The position numbers and the translations under genes were made by a program. A stretch of 64,000 nucleotides of DNA from Arthrobacter sp. QXT-31 (GTDB lineage: Bacteria; Actinomycetota; Actinomycetes; Actinomycetales; Micrococcaceae): positions 3,658,001 through 3,722,000 of the forward strand of contig NZ_CP019304.1 in the NCBI RefSeq assembly GCF_001969265.1, given 5' to 3'. Position 1 is the first letter of the stretch. The number at the start of each line of letters is the position of its first letter. Below, piece after piece: positions 8,269-18,495 of the stretch. Below the pieces are notes generated by a model. That model was given only the letters and a program-made list of their open reading frames with translations. It ran no database searches and was not told the DNA's origin.

Positions 8269-10281
8269 CTACGCTGCAGCGGATCGTGACCTAAGAGGCC
8301 ATGGACCCGCCGGCATGGGTGGTTCCAAGTCATCGGGAGCCAGCAGTTCGTCGAGAATCACCGTGCGCTCGACGGCGCTAATGTCGTTGGGCGCTTTGGA
8401 CGGGTCGAGGCCCTGGCTGCCGACCTGGTCCGAGTGGCCCTTGAGCCCGTTCAGGCTATCGAGATCGTCTGGCGTATGTGGAGGGCCGAGCGAGTCGGGC
8501 GGCTCCGGCTGGCGGAGCGGTGCGTCGAACCATTCCGGACCTTCGGAACATAGCAGCGACTCTGGCAAGTCGTGGCCGAGTGGCAGGTCGAGCGAGTCCG
8601 GTGATTCTGACCACTCGGGCGGCTCTGGCCCGGCTTGGCCTGGCGGGGCGTCGAACGAGTCCGGGGACTCTAGCCACTCGGGCGGTTTGGGCAAGTCGTG
8701 GCCAGGTGGCGCGCCGAACCAGTCGGGCGGTTCCGGCTCGGACAAGGCGGGACCTGGTGGCAGTTCCGGGCCGTCTTGGCTGGGTGGCGCGTCGGACCAG
8801 CCCGGCTGAAAGTTGTCCGGCGCAAAGTTGTCTGGCACAAAGTTGTCCGGCCAGGTGGGTGGTTCCCAGTCCTGGTGTTCGGCCGGGTAGTGACGTCCGG
8901 ATGGGGAGATCCAGCCGGGCGGGCTCTCCCGGGTGGCGCCGACCGGTCTCCACGCGGTGGCGTGTTTGAGGCGGTGGTGTTTGGGGCAGGGTTGGCCGAG
9001 GTTGGTGACGCCGGTGCCGCCGCCGTCGGCCCAGGCGAGGATGTGGTCGGCGTCGTTGTCGAGGGAGTGGTTGTTGCAGCCCGGGAAGGTGCATTTGGCG
9101 TCCCTGAGGCGTATCCATTGGCGCATGGGTTTGGTGAGCCGGTAGCTGGTGCGGCCGATCTCCAGTGGCGCCCCGTCGCGGGGGTCGGTGAGGACCCGGA
9201 AGAAGGATGTTGCGCCGTTGGCGACGAGCCGGCGGGCCATGGAGGCCGGGATCGGCCCGTACCCGTCGAGTGTGGCCGGTTCCTCGGTGTGTCCCAGGAG
9301 CGAGAACACCGGAACCATGACCAGGACCTGCGCCTGCGGGGACGGCCCGTCACCGGCCGTCATCTCGCCGGCCGGGAAGGAACCTCCGGGGAAGGAGCTT
9401 CCTTGCCCGGAACCAGCTGCCCCACCGGTAATCCCCGGGGCCGGACGGAGCAGCGAGGTGGAAAAGACGTCGGCCCGGAGCTGGGTGAGGGTGCGGGTTT
9501 CGTGGAGCCCTTGAAGACCGCGTGCGATGGCGGTGGTGCGGTTCCAGATCCCGGCGGCCTGGTCCGCGGGCAGGAACGCCGAGATCCACGCCATGCCGTC
9601 CCGGTCCGGGGAGTACTCCAGCCGCCGGTCCTTCACGTTCCTGGAGTGCCGTTTTTCGATGCTGTCCTGATGGTGCCGTTCCCGCCAATACCGTGCCTTG
9701 GCCCGGAACCTCGCCGGTGCCAGTTCCCCGGCCGGACAGCCCCGCGCCGCGTTGGGAGCGCCCGGGTCCAGGAAGTGGGCCTCAAACGCTGCGGCCGCTT
9801 CCGGTGACAGCCCGTCGGTTTCGTCGCACATGATGCGCCCGTGCTGCCAGGAAAACGTTCCTGCCCCCATCGCAGCCAGCGTCAACGGCAGATCCCTGCT
9901 TAGCCTCGCGGACTCGGCCAAAAAGCGCGCCGCAGCCCCTTCGCTCACCGTCAGGGCACACGCCACCGACGCGGTCACCGACATCTCCCGGGCCGCGCTG
10001 GCGGACAGGCGCTCATCCGGCGCCGCCATCGCCGCCTCCGCGGCAGCGAACCCGGTCCCGAGGTGCACCTTCACGGCCGCAAGCCGGGCTTCCATCCCGG
10101 CCGCCTCCGTCAGACCAGCCAGGAACACATCCGACCGCACCTGCAGCGGATCCGCGTGATCCTGCAACGGATCCGTACCCGCCAAGGCCGGGTCAGCGGT
10201 CCTGCGGAGCTCAGCAGCCAGCGCCAAAGCAGAGGCCCCAAGAGCCTCCAACGCCTCCGCAGCAGCCGCACTGTTGTCCAT
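8269..10281 (-). CDS. DUF222 / HNH endonuclease domain protein
   Basis: 670-aa protein of a family present in many copies in Arthrobacter and other actinobacteria. Residues about 30-330 are a DUF222 domain; residues about 370-430 hold an HNH nuclease module, CTFPGCNNHSLDNDADHILAW followed by GGGTGVTNLGQPCPKHHRLKH, with the Cys pair and catalytic His. Residues about 455-640 are a Pro/Glu/Trp/Ser-rich tail built of degenerate repeats such as PPEWSESPDSLD and APPGHDLPKPPEW. The function of the family is not established; mobile-element or DNA-damage roles have been suggested. No ribosome binding site is evident before the ATG. Four copies of a TGTGGAAAAC motif lie 52-110 bases upstream. Confidence 0.85.
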   Translation of the reverse strand: MDNSAAAAEALEALGASALALAAELRRTADPALAGTDPLQDHADPLQVRSDVFLAGLTEAAGMEARLAAVKVHLGTGFAAAEAAMAAPDERLSASAAREMSVTASVACALTVSEGAAARFLAESARLSRDLPLTLAAMGAGTFSWQHGRIMCDETDGLSPEAAAAFEAHFLDPGAPNAARGCPAGELAPARFRAKARYWRERHHQDSIEKRHSRNVKDRRLEYSPDRDGMAWISAFLPADQAAGIWNRTTAIARGLQGLHETRTLTQLRADVFSTSLLRPAPGITGGAAGSGQGSSFPGGSFPAGEMTAGDGPSPQAQVLVMVPVFSLLGHTEEPATLDGYGPIPASMARRLVANGATSFFRVLTDPRDGAPLEIGRTSYRLTKPMRQWIRLRDAKCTFPGCNNHSLDNDADHILAWADGGGTGVTNLGQPCPKHHRLKHATAWRPVGATRESPPGWISPSGRHYPAEHQDWEPPTWPDNFVPDNFAPDNFQPGWSDAPPSQDGPELPPGPALSEPEPPDWFGAPPGHDLPKPPEWLESPDSFDAPPGQAGPEPPEWSESPDSLDLPLGHDLPESLLCSEGPEWFDAPLRQPEPPDSLGPPHTPDDLDSLNGLKGHSDQVGSQGLDPSKAPNDISAVERTVILDELLAPDDLEPPMPAGPWPLRSRSAAA
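8456..8820 (-). repeat. Degenerate tandem repeats coding the HNH protein tail
   Basis: Inside the DUF222-HNH gene, several imperfect repeats of roughly 60-70 bases encode recurring PEW-S-PDS-DAPPG-P-PE segments. The copies differ at many positions, so this is an old or fast-diverging array. Confidence 0.55.
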
Positions 10282-10332
10282 GAGGAGAGCATGCCACTGG
10301 CCTACAACGAAAACGACGGGGTCCCGAGCCTA

Positions 10333-10390
10333 TGTGGAAAACCCGGTTGTGGAAAACCCAGTTGTGGAAAACCGAGGCGTGGAAAACCCC
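10333..10390 (+). repeat. Four tandem TGTGGAAAAC motifs upstream of the HNH gene
   Basis: Units at 10333-10347, 10348-10362, 10363-10378 and 10379-10390 share (T)GTGGAAAACC; the first two are 15-bp copies differing by one base. On the HNH coding strand they read GGTTTTCCACA. They lie between the 3' end of the histidine kinase and the HNH start, in the expected promoter or operator zone of the HNH gene. Confidence 0.7.
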
Positions 10391-10409
10391 TCAACCGACG
10401 TTTACCGCG

Positions 10410-12077
10410 TCAGGACTCCGCTGACCCTTCGGCCGGCAGCGTGAGGGTGAAGGTGGTGCCTACGCCGGGTTTGCTGTCGCAGGAAATGTCGCCGCCGTGC
10501 CGCTCCACGATGGTCTTGGTGATGGACAAACCGAGCCCGACCCCGGGAATAGCAGCCTGGCGCGCCGCCTGGCTGCGGAAGAACCGGGTGAAGATGCGCG
10601 ACGTTTCCTCCTCGCTGATCCCCATGCCCGTGTCCTGGACCTTCAGCTGCACCCACGAGTCACGGCGCCGGGCACTCACGGTGACCTTGCCGCCGTCGGG
10701 AGAGTATTTGATGGCATTGGAGACCAGGTTGTCCAGGGCCTGGCTGATGCGGAGGGGATCGGCGTGAGCCCACAGGGGAGCTGGGACGTCCGTGGCAAGG
10801 GAGACGTTGCTGGCGTCGGCCTGGGCCTGGACGGAGCCGATGCTGTTTTCGATCAGGCCGGCGAGGTCCGTCCGGCGGGGATGCACGGCCAGGACTGCGG
10901 ACGCCGACACCAGAAGCTCGGAGACCAGGGAAAGCAGCCGTTCGGCATTACGCTGCACAACTTCCAGGCGGTGTACGGATTCGGGGGACAGGGCCTCCGC
11001 TTCGTCCAGCACCAGGTCCACGTTGCCCACCAATGACATCAGCGGGCTGCGGAATTCGTGGGAAACGTTGGAGATCAGCTCCTCCTTGGCGGAGAGCGCC
11101 TCCACCAACCCAGTGACATCACTGAAGACGATGACCGCCCCGCTGAACCCGCCGTCGTCGTTCTTGATGATCCGTGCAGCAGTGGCGACGGCCCGCTGCG
11201 AAGCACCCTCGCCCAGCCACACCAGATAGTCCGCGAAAGTCTCGCCGGCAATGGCGCGGCGGATGGGGCGCTTGTCCAGGGGGAGCGGGGTCACACGGTC
11301 CTGGCCGAACATGAGCTGCTCGGCTTCCCTTGGCTGCTCCACGCCCGGAGGGGCTGCTGCCTGCCTGAAGGCTTTCTGCTGGTCGTTAACCAGCACCTTC
11401 TGTCCGTCGGCATCCACCGCCACTATGCCGACGTCGGTGGTGTCCAGAATGGTCTTGAGCAGCCGTTCGCGGTTCCTGCTTTCCCCGAGCAGTTCGCGGA
11501 GCTCGGCGTCCTTCTGCTCCAGTCTTTGGCGCTGCAACCGCACATTCGCGCTGGCAAATCTGATGGCCACCGAGACGGCCACCATCATTAGCGGCAGCAG
11601 AATTGCCGTGGCAATGTCCGAAGGTGAAATGTTGGGAAACTTTTGCAGAAGAGTGGGAATGCCGATGAGGAGCGGGCCGAAAAAGCTCAGGAATATGGTG
11701 GTTCGCGGGAAGGTGTCGGAGCTGGAAAGCCAGATCACCGGAAATATCGCCAGAACTCCGAGTCCGGCCACGGCTGGAACGGCGCCGTTGCGGGCGAGCC
11801 CGATGATCACGAGATCGAGTATTGGAATAACCAGGTAGGCGTTGGGCGGCAGCCGTTCCCAGGGAACCAGAAAGCAGCCGAGAAACGTGGCAACCATCAT
11901 GACGATGGCGGCGATAAACACGCTGCTCTGGATCAGGGTGGGCCACACTGCGGGGGCGGCGATTGCCAGCGCGGCGAGAATAACCGTTACTGGGAGCTGG
12001 CAGAGCGCCACCTGGACCCGGGGCTTTAGGCGGCGGAAGAATTGGTCCGTGTCGCGGACCAGCACCTGCTCACCCAA
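10410..12077 (-). CDS. Membrane sensor histidine kinase with PAS-like domain
   Basis: 555-aa kinase. About six hydrophobic segments lie in residues 20-175, followed by a coiled coil (180-210), a PAS-like domain (about 205-325), a HisKA helix with His340 (SNVSHEFRSPLMSLVGN), and an ATPase domain with N box NLVSNAIKYSPDGGK, G1 DTGMGISEEE and G2 GVGLGLSITKTIVERHGG. All catalytic boxes are intact. It is transcribed divergently from the response regulator at 12330, so the two very likely form a pair; the shared intergenic region has a palindrome. With no dedicated extracellular sensor domain, the signal is probably sensed in the membrane or by the PAS domain. Confidence 0.9.
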   Translation of the reverse strand: MGEQVLVRDTDQFFRRLKPRVQVALCQLPVTVILAALAIAAPAVWPTLIQSSVFIAAIVMMVATFLGCFLVPWERLPPNAYLVIPILDLVIIGLARNGAVPAVAGLGVLAIFPVIWLSSSDTFPRTTIFLSFFGPLLIGIPTLLQKFPNISPSDIATAILLPLMMVAVSVAIRFASANVRLQRQRLEQKDAELRELLGESRNRERLLKTILDTTDVGIVAVDADGQKVLVNDQQKAFRQAAAPPGVEQPREAEQLMFGQDRVTPLPLDKRPIRRAIAGETFADYLVWLGEGASQRAVATAARIIKNDDGGFSGAVIVFSDVTGLVEALSAKEELISNVSHEFRSPLMSLVGNVDLVLDEAEALSPESVHRLEVVQRNAERLLSLVSELLVSASAVLAVHPRRTDLAGLIENSIGSVQAQADASNVSLATDVPAPLWAHADPLRISQALDNLVSNAIKYSPDGGKVTVSARRRDSWVQLKVQDTGMGISEEETSRIFTRFFRSQAARQAAIPGVGLGLSITKTIVERHGGDISCDSKPGVGTTFTLTLPAEGSAES

Positions 12078-12261
12078 CGCGGCCGCGCCCGGTACCCGGC
12101 TGCACTTCAGAATTCCAGGACCACTCGTGGTTAAACGAACACATGAAGCCCATTATGCACAGCTATTCTTCGGTATTTGGAGGGGACGGCACCACTCACC
12201 GGTGTGCGACTAAAAGATATGGGCAATTTTCGCTCTTTGGGGGCTTCTACGTTGTAGCGTA

Positions 12262-12282
12262 GGTAATCTGGTAACGCTTACC
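12262..12282 (+). promoter_or_regulatory. Putative operator between histidine kinase and response regulator genes
   Basis: GGTAATCTGGTAACGCTTACC contains direct repeats GGTAA at 12262 and 12270 and a perfect palindrome GGTAA-CGC-TTACC (12270-12282). A further inverted repeat CTACG-TTGTAG-CGTAG lies at 12247-12262. The spacing of the GGTAA copies (8 bases) suits an OmpR-type dimer. Autoregulation is an inference. Confidence 0.4.
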
Positions 12283-12329
12283 GCATTGCGCTGGGCTGTG
12301 CGGTGGTTTTACCTGGATATGAGGTAGTG

Positions 12330-13121
12330 GTGGGTGATCTTGGTGGCGCCGGGGTTATCGAGGACGACGTTGATGTCCGGAATCTCCTCGACGCGGTTTT
12401 GCAGCAGGCAGGTTTTGAAGTGCACTCGGCCGGCACCGGCCGTGACGGGGTCGACGTCGCAAGGCAGCGCCAGGCAAACGTAATAACGCTCGACGTCGGT
12501 CTTCCGGACATTGACGGTTTTGAGGTCCTTCGCCGCATCCGGCAGTTCAGCGACGCCTACGTCGTGATGCTCACCGGCCGGAATGACGAGCTGGACACGA
12601 TTACGGCGCTTCAGGGCGGCGCCGACGACTATATCGTCAAGCCCTTCCGGCCGCGTGAACTGCGTGCCCGCATCTCGGCCATGCTGCGCCGGCCCCGGGT
12701 GGCTTCGAGTGGTGCCGGTGAGACGACTGCGCCTGCGGCGGAGCCGGCGGCCGGCGGTTCTTCAGGGCCGGGCGGTGCCCGCAGAAGCACGGTGCTGCAG
12801 CACAACGGGCTGGCGCTGGATACGGAAACCCGGACCGTGGCACTGCGCGGCACGCCGCTCGGGCTGACCCGGAGCGAATTCGACCTGCTGCACGAGCTGC
12901 TGAGGGGAACGGGCGCCGTCCGGACGCGGGCCGACCTGGTTCGTGTGGTGCGGGGCGAGTACTACCGCGAGGACACCTACATCAGTGAAGCGGACGAGCG
13001 GGCCGTGGAAGTCCACATCGGAAACCTGCGCCGCAAGCTTCGCGAGGACCCGCAGGATCCCCGCTGGCTGGTCACGGTGCGCGGCGTCGGCTACCGGCTG
13101 GCACCGAAGCGGGCGGAGTAG
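12330..13121 (+). CDS. OmpR-family response regulator
   Basis: Two-component regulator of 263 aa: receiver domain (about 7-122) with a complete acidic pocket (Glu11, Asp12), phosphoacceptor Asp55 (ITLDVGLPD), Thr (MLTGRND) and Lys (VKPFRPREL), then a short Ala/Gly linker and a winged-helix domain ending VEVHIGNLRRKLRED and LVTVRGVGYRLAPK. The frame is open from GTG 12303, but GTG 12330 has GAGG upstream and gives residue numbering identical to the paralogue at 6775, so I prefer it. Divergent from the histidine kinase, its likely partner. The HPt-like gene and the tad pilus operon follow, so pilus control is possible but unproven. Confidence 0.88.
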   Translation: MGDLGGAGVIEDDVDVRNLLDAVLQQAGFEVHSAGTGRDGVDVARQRQANVITLDVGLPDIDGFEVLRRIRQFSDAYVVMLTGRNDELDTITALQGGADDYIVKPFRPRELRARISAMLRRPRVASSGAGETTAPAAEPAAGGSSGPGGARRSTVLQHNGLALDTETRTVALRGTPLGLTRSEFDLLHELLRGTGAVRTRADLVRVVRGEYYREDTYISEADERAVEVHIGNLRRKLREDPQDPRWLVTVRGVGYRLAPKRAE

Positions 13122-13166
13122 GGTATGGGGCGGAGGCTTAGGCCTCCGGGCGTGCCGCTACAGGCT

Positions 13167-13628
13167 TCAGGCCTCCGGCGGCAGGTAGCCCTGCTTCAGG
13201 CCGCAGACGGTTTGTTCGCCGGTCAACGCCACGAATGGCAGCAGCCGGCGTACAGCGGACAGGTCGCCGTTCTTGACGAGGCGTTCCAGGTTCACCGCCA
13301 GCTGCGCCAGCCGTGAGGCTCCCACCATCAGGGCGGAGTTCTTCAGGCTGAGCACGGCGTCCATGGCGGCGTCGGCGTCGTCATCTGCGATCGACGCTTC
13401 AAGGTAGGTCCGGCGCTTGTTCCAAATTTTGATGTAGTCCCTGGCGAAGTTGTGCGCTATGCCGGTGCTGCCCATGTCTTCTTCGAGCTCGCGAAGGACG
13501 TCAAGATCCAGTACGGGCAAGGTGGCACTCTCCGATTCGTTGTGATGCATGCCACCTGGCCCCGCGGACGCCGGTGAACAGACGCCGTTGGCGCTGCTGT
13601 CGGCTGCTTCGGAACCTGGGAGGGACAT
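13167..13628 (-). CDS. HPt-domain-like protein lacking the phospho-His
   Basis: 153-aa protein. Residues 1-35 are Ser/Gly-rich; residues about 38-145 fit a histidine phosphotransfer four-helix bundle (VLRELEEDMG, FARDYIKIW, then AVLSLKNSALMVGASRLAQLA). In true HPt proteins the last segment reads AHxLKGSAxxxGA; here the His position is Leu93 (LSLKNSA), so phosphotransfer by this route should be impossible. An ATG at 13550 is an alternative start. It lies just after the minus-strand tad locus and converges on the response regulator gene. It could be an inactive binding partner for a receiver domain. I know of no named homologue. Confidence 0.65.
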   Translation of the reverse strand: MSLPGSEAADSSANGVCSPASAGPGGMHHNESESATLPVLDLDVLRELEEDMGSTGIAHNFARDYIKIWNKRRTYLEASIADDDADAAMDAVLSLKNSALMVGASRLAQLAVNLERLVKNGDLSAVRRLLPFVALTGEQTVCGLKQGYLPPEA

Positions 13629-13734
13629 GACTTAAGGCTACTTTCTCAGGTTGGGAAAACCCTGATTGAGCTTGGATCCTGTGGAAACCCTGCGGGTACC
13701 TTGTGTTGGGGTAAATCCCGCGGAAGCCCGCAGT

Positions 13735-14619
13735 TTACTGGTTCGCAAAGGTCTCGATGGTGTTGATTACGGCCGGGCCCAGGATGGCAATGAAGAGGAC
13801 CGGGAAGATGAAGAACAGCAGCGGGAACAGGATCATCACCGGCAGCTTCATGGCCTTCTCCTCGGCGCGTTGGCGGCGCTTGACGCGCATGACCTTGGCC
13901 TGGACGCGGAGCACCCGGCTGATGGCGATGCCGTAGGTGTCCGCCTGCACCACGGCCTGGACGAAGCTGCGCAGTTCGGGGATATTGGTGCGCTCGGCCA
14001 GGGCGACATAGGACTCACGGCGGCTCCGGCCCACCTGCATGTCCTGCAGGGTCCGGACGAGTTCCTCGGCCAGCGGACCTTTGCCGTTCTCGCCGGCGCG
14101 GGCCATGGCTCCTTCGAAACCGAGGCCTGCCTCGACGGAAATCAGCATCTGGTCGAGGGTGTTGGCGAGTTCCAGCTGCATGGCCTTTTGCCGTTCCTGG
14201 CCCTTGCTATAGAGCATCAGGTCCGGAATGAAGTAGCCCAGGAACAGGACGAAGATGCCCACGAGCTTCATGATCGGCGTCGTTCCAATGGAACTGATGT
14301 ACAGCCCCAGGAGGCCGCCGACCAAACCCAGTGCCGGCTTGGTTGCGAGCAGGCGCCCAAGCGGCATCGACGTCGGGCGGCCCGCCAGGGCCAACAGCCT
14401 GTCGAGCTTGTGCACGTAGCCGGCCGGTGTGAGGCGGTAGCCGATCTTTTCGATGAGGCCGCTGTTCGGCTTTTTCTCCACCTCGGCGCGGTGCAGGCCG
14501 CGGGTCAGGATGTCCCGCGTGTGGGCCAGCGCCTTCCGGTCAACGGATAGGAAGGACCATGCCAGGTACGCGAGGGGGAGGCAGATAAGAAGCAGCGCTA
14601 AGAAAATCAGGGGATCCAC
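13735..14619 (-). CDS. tadC: Tad pilus inner-membrane platform protein TadC (locus 1)
   Basis: Type II secretion F-domain protein, half of the inner-membrane platform of the Flp pilus machine. 294 aa with hydrophobic segments at the N-terminus, near 115-150 and at the C-terminus. The F-domain core is LANTLDQMLISVEAGLGFEGAM, VRTLQDMQVGRSRRESYVAL and VQADTYGIAISRVLRVQA. It starts 7 bases after tadB and is the last tad gene of locus 1. Its counterpart at 21330 has the same core (LPNMLDQCLISVEAGLGFEAAM). Confident as TadC by order and domain. Confidence 0.9.
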   Translation of the reverse strand: MDPLIFLALLLICLPLAYLAWSFLSVDRKALAHTRDILTRGLHRAEVEKKPNSGLIEKIGYRLTPAGYVHKLDRLLALAGRPTSMPLGRLLATKPALGLVGGLLGLYISSIGTTPIMKLVGIFVLFLGYFIPDLMLYSKGQERQKAMQLELANTLDQMLISVEAGLGFEGAMARAGENGKGPLAEELVRTLQDMQVGRSRRESYVALAERTNIPELRSFVQAVVQADTYGIAISRVLRVQAKVMRVKRRQRAEEKAMKLPVMILFPLLFFIFPVLFIAILGPAVINTIETFANQ

Positions 14620-14626
14620 AGTGGCC

Positions 14627-15559
14627 TCAGAATTTCAGATCGATGATTTTGCGCATCCACAGACCGCCAATGGTCATGAGGATGACGGATGCCACGATCA
14701 TGATCCAGCCGAGCGGGTTGCTGAACATCTTGTTCATGTACCCCGGGTTGACCAGCGAGAGCATGACCACGATGCCGATGGGGAGAGCCATGAGGATGTA
14801 CGCGGAGAACTTGCCCTCAGCGGCCAGCGACTTGATGTGGCCCTTGATCTCGCTGCGTTCGCGGATGGTCTCGTTCACCTGGTCGAGTACCTCGGCAAGG
14901 TTTCCGCCCACTTCACGGTTGATCTGGATGGCCTGGGAAATCCAGACGAAGTCCTCATTCTTCATGCGGTCGGCAGTGTCGTTGAGGGACACGAGCAGGT
15001 CGCGTCCCAGGCTGGTTTCGGAGACGATGCGGCGCATTTCTTCCGACGTCGGAGCCTGAGACTCGGTGGCGGCGGCGTCGATTGCCCGCAGGATACTGTG
15101 GCCTGCCCGGAGGCTCCCGGACAGCAGCTGCAGGGTGTCGCCGAGCTGCTCATCGAACTTTGTCCGCCGCTTGCCGGCGAGAAAGCCCAGCACGAGGTGG
15201 CCGACGAAGGGTGCGGCGATGACCAGCAGAATGGCCAGCAGCGGTCCGGCGACGACGAGCCCGATCAGGGCGCCGACGAAGGCGCCCAGCATGACCAGCA
15301 GGATGAACTCAGCCTGGCTGAGCCGGAGGCCGGCGTTCTCCAGGCTTTCACGGTTGAAGTAGCGGACGTTCCTCTTGGAGAGGACGCGGTCGATGGACTG
15401 GACAGCACTGCCGGCGAACCGGGTGAGCTGAGAGTCCGCTTCCGTACGGAAAGGACGACGCCGGTCAAGCGGCACTGTGGGAGTGCGCGGAATGAGCACC
15501 GCCACGCCGCCCAGCAGCACAGAAGCAACCACAAGGATGACTCCAAATGTCACGAGCAT
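14627..15559 (-). CDS. tadB: Tad pilus inner-membrane platform protein TadB (locus 1)
   Basis: Second type II secretion F-domain platform protein, expected to pair with TadC and the ATPase CpaF. 310 aa: N-terminal membrane segment, two hydrophobic segments near residues 80-125, a cytoplasmic F domain with FDEQLGDTLQLLSGSLRAGH and DFVWISQAIQINREVGGNL, and two C-terminal membrane segments. It starts 5 bases after cpaF ends. The locus-2 paralogue (22230) aligns along its full length, including the QLGDTLQMLSGGLRAGHS core. Confidence 0.9.
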   Translation of the reverse strand: MLVTFGVILVVASVLLGGVAVLIPRTPTVPLDRRRPFRTEADSQLTRFAGSAVQSIDRVLSKRNVRYFNRESLENAGLRLSQAEFILLVMLGAFVGALIGLVVAGPLLAILLVIAAPFVGHLVLGFLAGKRRTKFDEQLGDTLQLLSGSLRAGHSILRAIDAAATESQAPTSEEMRRIVSETSLGRDLLVSLNDTADRMKNEDFVWISQAIQINREVGGNLAEVLDQVNETIRERSEIKGHIKSLAAEGKFSAYILMALPIGIVVMLSLVNPGYMNKMFSNPLGWIMIVASVILMTIGGLWMRKIIDLKF

Positions 15560-15564
15560 CAGAG

Positions 15565-17301
<1,737 letters not shown>

Positions 17302-18495
17302 CTAGACCACCACCCGACGGTGAGCGCTCCGCTGCTCCTTGGCGCCGGAGGCCGGACCCAGCCGGTCTACCAGCTGGCTCAAACCTTTGGCGGCGGGATC
17401 CTTCTTGGAATCCAGCAGGACGGGCACGCCACGGTTGGTCGACAGTGCCACGGCGCGTGAACGGGGGACGCTGACGTCCACGGGGGCTCCAATCGTAGAT
17501 TCGATGTCCTGCACTGAGAGACCACATTTGGAATCGGCCATGTTCAGGACTACGTGCCGGCCTTCCGGGAGGATTTCCAGCTGACGCAGAATGTCCATGC
17601 CTGAACGGAGGCCACGAACGCTGGGGATATCCATCGCGCTGACCCATACTGCGTCTGTGCAGGCTTCCATTGCCGCAAGACCGATTTCGGGCAGGCCCGG
17701 GGCGGTGTCCACCACGACGTACTGAAACTCTTCGGCCAACTGTTCGAGGAGGCGGGTGACCTGTTCCGGGGTGATGTAGTCGGCCTCGACAGGGTTCAGC
17801 GGCGCACAAAGTGCATAGATGCTGGCAGGGTGGACGGTCAGAAAGGCCTTGAGTACCAGGGTGTCCTGGGCCGCGGCGGGGGAGACTGCGTCAGTGACGG
17901 TGTGCGCCGGATTCAGGTAAAGGCCGGAGGCCACGTCGCCAAACTGCAGGTCCAGGTCCACCAAGACCACACTCATGGGGGCCAGCTTCCCTAGCCCGAC
18001 GGCGAGGTTGGTGGCAATGGTCGTCTTGCCGACGCCGCCCTTGGGCGAGAAGACGCCGATGACGGCGCCCTTCTGGTTCTCCGCCGGACCTTGCTGGTCC
18101 ACCCGGTGCCGGTTGGCGAAGGACTGACATGCGCGTTCCAGCAGCACCCGCAGCTGGGCGGGATCCGCAGAGGGGCTGAGGACGTCCCGGACCCCGGCCC
18201 GCATGGCCTGCAGGATCAGGGTGGGGTCTGGTTCGTTGACCAGGAGCACCATGAGGTCCGGCACCTGAACGTCCAGCACTGTGGCCAGGCGGAGCGCCTC
18301 GTCGATGGGCAGATCGGGGCCGAGGATGAGGACCTCGGGCTGTTCCTGGTTCAACTGGGCGAACAGGTCGTAGGGGCCTGCTGGCAGGATGTTCGTGAAG
18401 AAGGTCTGCACACCGCCCTGCAGCCCGCCGGCCACGGCCTGGCGCAAGCGGCCGTCGAAGTCCGCGTTCGGAGTGATCAGGACGAAGCGGCTCAC
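17302..18495 (-). CDS. cpaE: Pilus localisation ATPase CpaE/TadZ (locus 1)
   Basis: MinD/ParA-type ATPase that places the Tad machine in the cell. 397 aa. Residues 1-125 form a receiver-like domain without the usual acidic pocket, as in other TadZ proteins; residues about 140-390 hold the deviant Walker A GVFSPKGGVGKTTIATNLAV and the switch region VVLVDLDLQFGDVASGL. The ATG overlaps the cpaB stop by 4 bases (ATGA), which indicates translational coupling. The paralogue at 24610 matches over its whole length, starting MSRFVAITPDADF against MSRFVLITPNADF here. Confidence 0.92.
   Translation of the reverse strand: MSRFVLITPNADFDGRLRQAVAGGLQGGVQTFFTNILPAGPYDLFAQLNQEQPEVLILGPDLPIDEALRLATVLDVQVPDLMVLLVNEPDPTLILQAMRAGVRDVLSPSADPAQLRVLLERACQSFANRHRVDQQGPAENQKGAVIGVFSPKGGVGKTTIATNLAVGLGKLAPMSVVLVDLDLQFGDVASGLYLNPAHTVTDAVSPAAAQDTLVLKAFLTVHPASIYALCAPLNPVEADYITPEQVTRLLEQLAEEFQYVVVDTAPGLPEIGLAAMEACTDAVWVSAMDIPSVRGLRSGMDILRQLEILPEGRHVVLNMADSKCGLSVQDIESTIGAPVDVSVPRSRAVALSTNRGVPVLLDSKKDPAAKGLSQLVDRLGPASGAKEQRSAHRRVVV

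Noticed and set aside
8269..10281. HNH gene as part of a group II intron or intein
   Set aside because: No reverse transcriptase, intein splice motifs or intron domain V structure; the DUF222 architecture is a free-standing actinobacterial family.
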